Both the position numbers and the translations under genes were made by a program. Source: Actinomycetota bacterium (GTDB lineage Bacteria; Actinomycetota; AC-67). From it: a stretch of DNA of 7,533 bases. Location: NCBI GenBank assembly GCA_041658565.1, contig JBAZZY010000048.1, forward strand, positions 1 through 7,533, in the 5' to 3' direction. Under the pieces are notes generated by a model. The model was not told where the DNA came from, searched no databases, and saw only the letters and a list, made by a program, of their open reading frames with translations. Of this stretch, positions 5,287-7,533 are shown in pieces. The stretch's first letter is position 1. The number at the start of each line of letters is the position of its first letter.

Positions 5287-5502
5287 ATGCGATACATGGT
5301 AGTTCTGGAGCACGGGGAGAGTGGATGGGGCGCGCACGTGCCGGATCTTCCCGGGTGTATAGCCGCCGGGGAGACGCGTGAGCAAGCGCTCGACCTCGTC
5401 CGAGAGGCGATCCAATTCCACATTGATGGCCTCAAGGAAGAGGGACTCCGCGTGCCGGAGCCGTCCAGCGAAGCTGAGATCGTCGAGGTCCATGCCGCAT
5501 AA
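5287..5502 (+). CDS. hicB: HicB-family antitoxin (module 3)
   Basis: A 71-residue short HicB: MRYMVVLEHGESGWGAHVPD, then LPGCIAAGETREQALDLVREA, IQFHIDGLKEEGLRVPEP and EAEIVEVHAA. The LPGC-A-GET-EQAL and VPEP signatures are typical of HicB partners of the classic HicA. It has no DNA-binding domain. It should neutralise the HicA just upstream, with which it is closely spaced in one operon. The TAA stop sits in GCATAAG, one base from the R'' box GCATAAC, but no attC follows; a small membrane-protein frame begins 6 bp later. Confidence 0.93.
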   Translation: MRYMVVLEHGESGWGAHVPDLPGCIAAGETREQALDLVREAIQFHIDGLKEEGLRVPEPSSEAEIVEVHAA

Positions 5503-5508
5503 GGTCGA

Positions 5509-5729
5509 GTGCTGTATCCACTGGTAGCGACGGTACAGCCGGGGCGGCAGAACATCCTGCCGCTGTGGATTGCGTATTTCCTTTTCACGCTCGTGTTTCC
5601 AGCTTTGGGGATCGGGCTTGTGGCCGACCACTTCGGACGGAGTTTTTGGCGCTGGGGGCTTCTTGGGGCACCGTTGTCTTCGCCGGAGTTACGCTCACCG
5701 TCTTGACACTCACGGTATGGACCCCGTGA
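5509..5729 (+). pseudogene. Small two-helix membrane protein, frameshifted
   Basis: The GTG 5509 frame gives MLYPLVATVQPGRQN, then a hydrophobic segment LPLWIAYFLFTLVFPALGIG (one likely membrane helix) and VADHFGRSFWRWG. It then turns non-hydrophobic and stops at 5706. A second frame overlapping from about 5650 encodes GASWGTVVFAGVTLTVLTL, a second likely helix, ending at TGA 5727-5729, just 4 bp before attC I. One missing base in the T5 or G5 run (about 5642-5658) would join them into a protein of about 73 residues with two membrane helices. No family is recognised. It shares a cassette with hicAB module 3. Confidence 0.6.
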
Positions 5730-5733
5730 GGCC

Positions 5734-5805
5734 GCACAACTCGCGCGCACAATGGACGCCGATCGCTTCGCGATGCGGCGCCGCCGACGCGCAGAATCGT
5801 CATAT
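5734..5805 (+). other. attC I (decayed R' box)
   Basis: A 72-bp site with R'' GCACAAC (5734-5740). The core 5754-5787 is almost identical to that of attC D, followed by GACGCGCAGAATC as in attC C. By alignment the R' box is GTCATAT (5799-5805), where the conserved GTT has become GTC, so recombination at this end may be impaired. Confidence 0.7.
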
Positions 5806-5814
5806 GGACCGGTC

Positions 5815-6357
5815 ATGAGCGAGCCGCACCTGTGGGTAGTTTCAGGAATCCCCGGCGCCGGGAAGACCACCGTGAGCCGTCTGCTGGCGCTCAGATATCT
5901 GCGAGGCGTACACGTCGAGGGCGATCTGGTTGGGCACCACTTCATCGTTTCCGGTCTCGTTGCTCCTGATCATGAACCGAAAGACGAAGCAGAGGCACAG
6001 ATCCAGCTTCGCAGGCGCAATATCACCCTGCTGGCAAACTCCTTCCTCGACTCTGGCTTCTCCGTCGTCGTGGATGATGTCGTGGTATCCCAGTCCGTGC
6101 TTGACCGGTATTCGGAAACCCTGCAAGCGCCCATACGCTTCGTCCAACTCTGTCCGGCGCTTGCGGTCGTTGAGGCGCGGGACCAGGGTCGCCACAAGCA
6201 GGTACTTCACCTCTGGAAGCACCTCCAGCAGGAGCTGGAGGTGATGCCCCGAAACGGTCTTTGGGTCGATTCATCGAGCATGTCGGCAGAAGAGACAGTG
6301 GACGTTCTCCTTCAGAGAGCAGACGATGCGAAACTCGCCGCACGATTGGCGACGTGA
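5815..6357 (+). CDS. P-loop kinase/phosphotransferase (AAA family, zeta-like)
   Basis: A 180-residue P-loop protein. Walker A is GIPGAGKT (residues 11-18) after strand LWVVS. The region HVEGDLVGHHFIVSGLV carries an acidic residue where kinase-type P-loop proteins bind substrate. RRRNITLLANSFLDSGFSVVVDDVV holds the second strand (Walker B-like VVVDD). RFVQLCPALAVVEARDQGR fits the nucleotide-base and lid region. These features fit small-molecule or sugar kinases of the AAA_33/zeta/CPT-like group; the substrate is unknown. ATG 5815 follows attC I by 9 bp; an upstream in-frame ATG at 5752 lies inside attC I and is not favoured. It ends in tandem stops (TGATGA), then attC J. Confidence 0.85.
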   Translation: MSEPHLWVVSGIPGAGKTTVSRLLALRYLRGVHVEGDLVGHHFIVSGLVAPDHEPKDEAEAQIQLRRRNITLLANSFLDSGFSVVVDDVVVSQSVLDRYSETLQAPIRFVQLCPALAVVEARDQGRHKQVLHLWKHLQQELEVMPRNGLWVDSSSMSAEETVDVLLQRADDAKLAARLAT

Positions 6358-6378
6358 TGAGGCGCCATATGGCTCGAC

Positions 6379-6427
6379 GTTAGACCCGCCCGGCTTCGCC
6401 GGCGGGTCAACGCCAGAGGCGTTGAAC
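6379..6427 (+). other. attC J (minimal 49-bp site)
   Basis: R'' GTTAGAC (6379-6385) and R' GTTGAAC (6421-6427), with a strong hairpin GACCCGCC...GGCGGGTC around TTCG. It aligns without gaps with attC E over all 49 bp. A second small hairpin, AACGCC with GGCGTT, overlaps R'. It could also act as a weak terminator, but it lacks a T-run. Confidence 0.65.
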
Positions 6428-6452
6428 GGATTACTGCGAGGGGGTGGGGGGA

Positions 6453-7454
6453 GTGGCACGCGGTCAGGGGCAGGGACGTGACGGTGGTCGCATTGGACTT
6501 CTGGACCGTGGGCAGCTAGCGACCCTGCTGGCCATTCCCGATCTGCCCTCGCGCCTTGAGGAGGTCGACACGCTCGTTTCCGGCGCGCTGAGCGAATTCA
6601 AGGCTGCACTTCGACCGGAGGTCTTCGCCTTTCTTACGGGTCCCGCGAAGCGGATCCGAGCGACGCTGACCATCGCGTGCGCCCAGCTAGGAGGGTCCCA
6701 TGACGCCCGCGTTGCGACAGCCGCTGCAATCGTCGAACTGGTCCAGATGGGCTCATTGATTCACGACGACATCATCGAGGAAGCATCTTCCCGTCGGGGC
6801 AAGCCCACGTTGAACTCCGTCGAAAGTACAGGCGTTGCTCTGGTGGTCGGGGACTTGGTTCTCGCAGAGGCCGGGCTCCTGGCAGCCAAGAAGATGCATA
6901 AGGAAGCTTCCGCTCTGATGGCCGACACGATGGCGCACATGGCTGCCGGGCAACTCGAGGAACTCCGGGATCTGATGAATCTCGATCGCACGCTCGAGCA
7001 GTACCGGGCCGCGACCGAAGCAAAGACGGGCACGCTGTTCGCGGCGGCCTGCCGTCTTGGGGGCATGCTGGTCGGGATGCCACCCCGGAAATTGGATGCG
7101 GTCACCGCGTTCGGGACTGCCTTCGGCGTCCAGTACCAACTGATCGATGACGTGCTCGACCTCATCGGGGATCCCAATCTGCTCGGCAAACCGGTCGGTA
7201 GGGATCTTGCGACCGGAACGTATACCGAACCGGTCATCCGCGCCTTGGCGAAACGGGGAGGCAAGACTCTCGCCGCCTTGCTCAAGCGCCGTCGTGCGGA
7301 AGACCTTGCCGAGGCCCTTGAGCGGGTAAAGAAGTCCGGCGCGGTCGAGGATGCCATCAAGGCCGTCACTTCACTGTCGTCGGAGGCGACTCGTGCCCTG
7401 AATCCGTTTACCAATGATCCGGTAGGTCGAGGGGACTGCCCCCGATCTGGTTGA
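6453..7454 (+). CDS. Trans-polyprenyl diphosphate synthase, 3' end cut by IS
   Basis: About 333 residues of a trans-isoprenyl diphosphate synthase, the chain-elongation enzyme that joins isopentenyl units to make quinone side chains or other polyprenols. Visible are AKRIRATL (equivalent of the GGKRxRP motif), the first Asp-rich motif HDDIIEEASSRRGKPTLN, KTGTLFAAACRLGG, the second motif YQLIDDVLDLIGD, and LGKPVGRDLATGTYTEPVI. The first motif reads DDIIE rather than DDxxD. GTG 6453 is preferred because AGGGG (6439-6443) lies 9 bp upstream; GTG 6444 is the longer alternative. After SEATRALNPFTNDPVGR the frame enters IS sequence and stops, so roughly the last 20 residues of a normal enzyme are replaced by a few foreign ones. 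It could be a cassette gene or the flanking chromosome. Confidence 0.88.
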   Translation: MARGQGQGRDGGRIGLLDRGQLATLLAIPDLPSRLEEVDTLVSGALSEFKAALRPEVFAFLTGPAKRIRATLTIACAQLGGSHDARVATAAAIVELVQMGSLIHDDIIEEASSRRGKPTLNSVESTGVALVVGDLVLAEAGLLAAKKMHKEASALMADTMAHMAAGQLEELRDLMNLDRTLEQYRAATEAKTGTLFAAACRLGGMLVGMPPRKLDAVTAFGTAFGVQYQLIDDVLDLIGDPNLLGKPVGRDLATGTYTEPVIRALAKRGGKTLAALLKRRRAEDLAEALERVKKSGAVEDAIKAVTSLSSEATRALNPFTNDPVGRGDCPRSG

Positions 7455-7533
7455 CTCGTAGCTTGTGAGCCTTTCACGCTGCAAGGGCTCCTTCGTACAC
7501 GGCCTCAAACTCTACGGGAGTTAGCCGCCCGAG
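7431..7533 (-). mobile_element. IS3-family insertion sequence, one end (partial)
   Basis: The end of an insertion sequence running off the right edge. The outer boundary is placed near 7431 because GGGGACTGCCCCC resembles the terminal inverted repeats of IS3-family elements and because the synthase homology stops there. The exact first base and any 3-4 bp target duplication cannot be fixed without the other end. The transposase reads toward the synthase gene. Confidence 0.75.
7474..7533 (-). CDS. IS3-family transposase C-terminus (OrfB, partial)
   Basis: The minus strand from the window edge reads LGRLTPVEFEAVYEGALAA then TGA. This matches the C-terminal end of IS3-family OrfB integrase-type transposases, where a GYLTPVEFE-like motif closes the DDE (rve) domain. 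Only 19 residues are present; the catalytic residues lie outside the window. Confidence 0.82.
   Translation of the reverse strand, partial: LGRLTPVEFEAVYEGALAA

Noticed and set aside
6379..6427. Rho-independent terminator after the last kinase
   Set aside because: The hairpin is strong but has no T-run, and it aligns end to end with attC E, so attC is the better call.
6761..7477. Minus-strand open frame of 238 codons
   Set aside because: It is antisense to the clearly recognisable polyprenyl synthase, has low-complexity Ser/Arg/Ala composition, and runs across the IS border.
1..7533. Integrase gene, attI site, CRISPR array, tRNA or rRNA
   Set aside because: None was seen on either strand; the repeats are inverted, unevenly spaced and placed at gene ends, which fits attC and not CRISPR.

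Overview
This window looks like a stretch of a sedentary chromosomal (or otherwise large) integron cassette array from a high-GC bacterium. By eye the G+C content is roughly 60-65%, and GTG and TTG starts are common. The key sign is a series of ten imperfect inverted repeats of 49-126 bp. Each has an AAC-type 7-mer on the left (R'') and a GTT-type 7-mer on the right (R'), and each sits just after, or overlaps, the 3' end of a gene. These are attC recombination sites. All point the same way, and every cassette gene reads on the + strand, so the attI site and integrase would be expected to the left, outside the window. No integrase gene is visible, and the host lineage cannot be named from this sequence.

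Layout, left to right (sites lettered A-J): tail of an unknown cassette, attC A; a ParD/ParE-like toxin-antitoxin pair, attC B; a FlaR-like P-loop kinase, attC C; a class I SAM methyltransferase, attC D; a chloramphenicol-phosphotransferase-like protein followed with no attC by hicBA module 1, whose hicA is frameshifted, attC E; a NUDIX hydrolase, attC F; hicBA module 2, attC G; a GNAT acetyltransferase, attC H; hicAB module 3 plus a small frameshifted membrane-protein gene, attC I; an AAA/zeta-like P-loop kinase, attC J; then a trans-polyprenyl diphosphate synthase. The 3' end of this last gene is cut by an IS3-family insertion sequence whose transposase reads in from the right edge on the minus strand.

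The array mixes four toxin-antitoxin modules with single-gene cassettes for small-molecule or nucleotide modification: three P-loop phosphotransferases, NUDIX, GNAT and methyltransferase. Toxin-antitoxin cassettes are known to stabilise long cassette arrays. The other enzymes have no assignable substrate; defence or resistance roles are possible but unproven. There are several signs of decay: two apparent single-base deletions, attC sites with altered core triplets, a missing attC between two modules, and an IS insertion at the right end. Two genes (the FlaR-like kinase and NUDIX) read straight through their attC and stop inside the ATGA start of the next cassette's gene.
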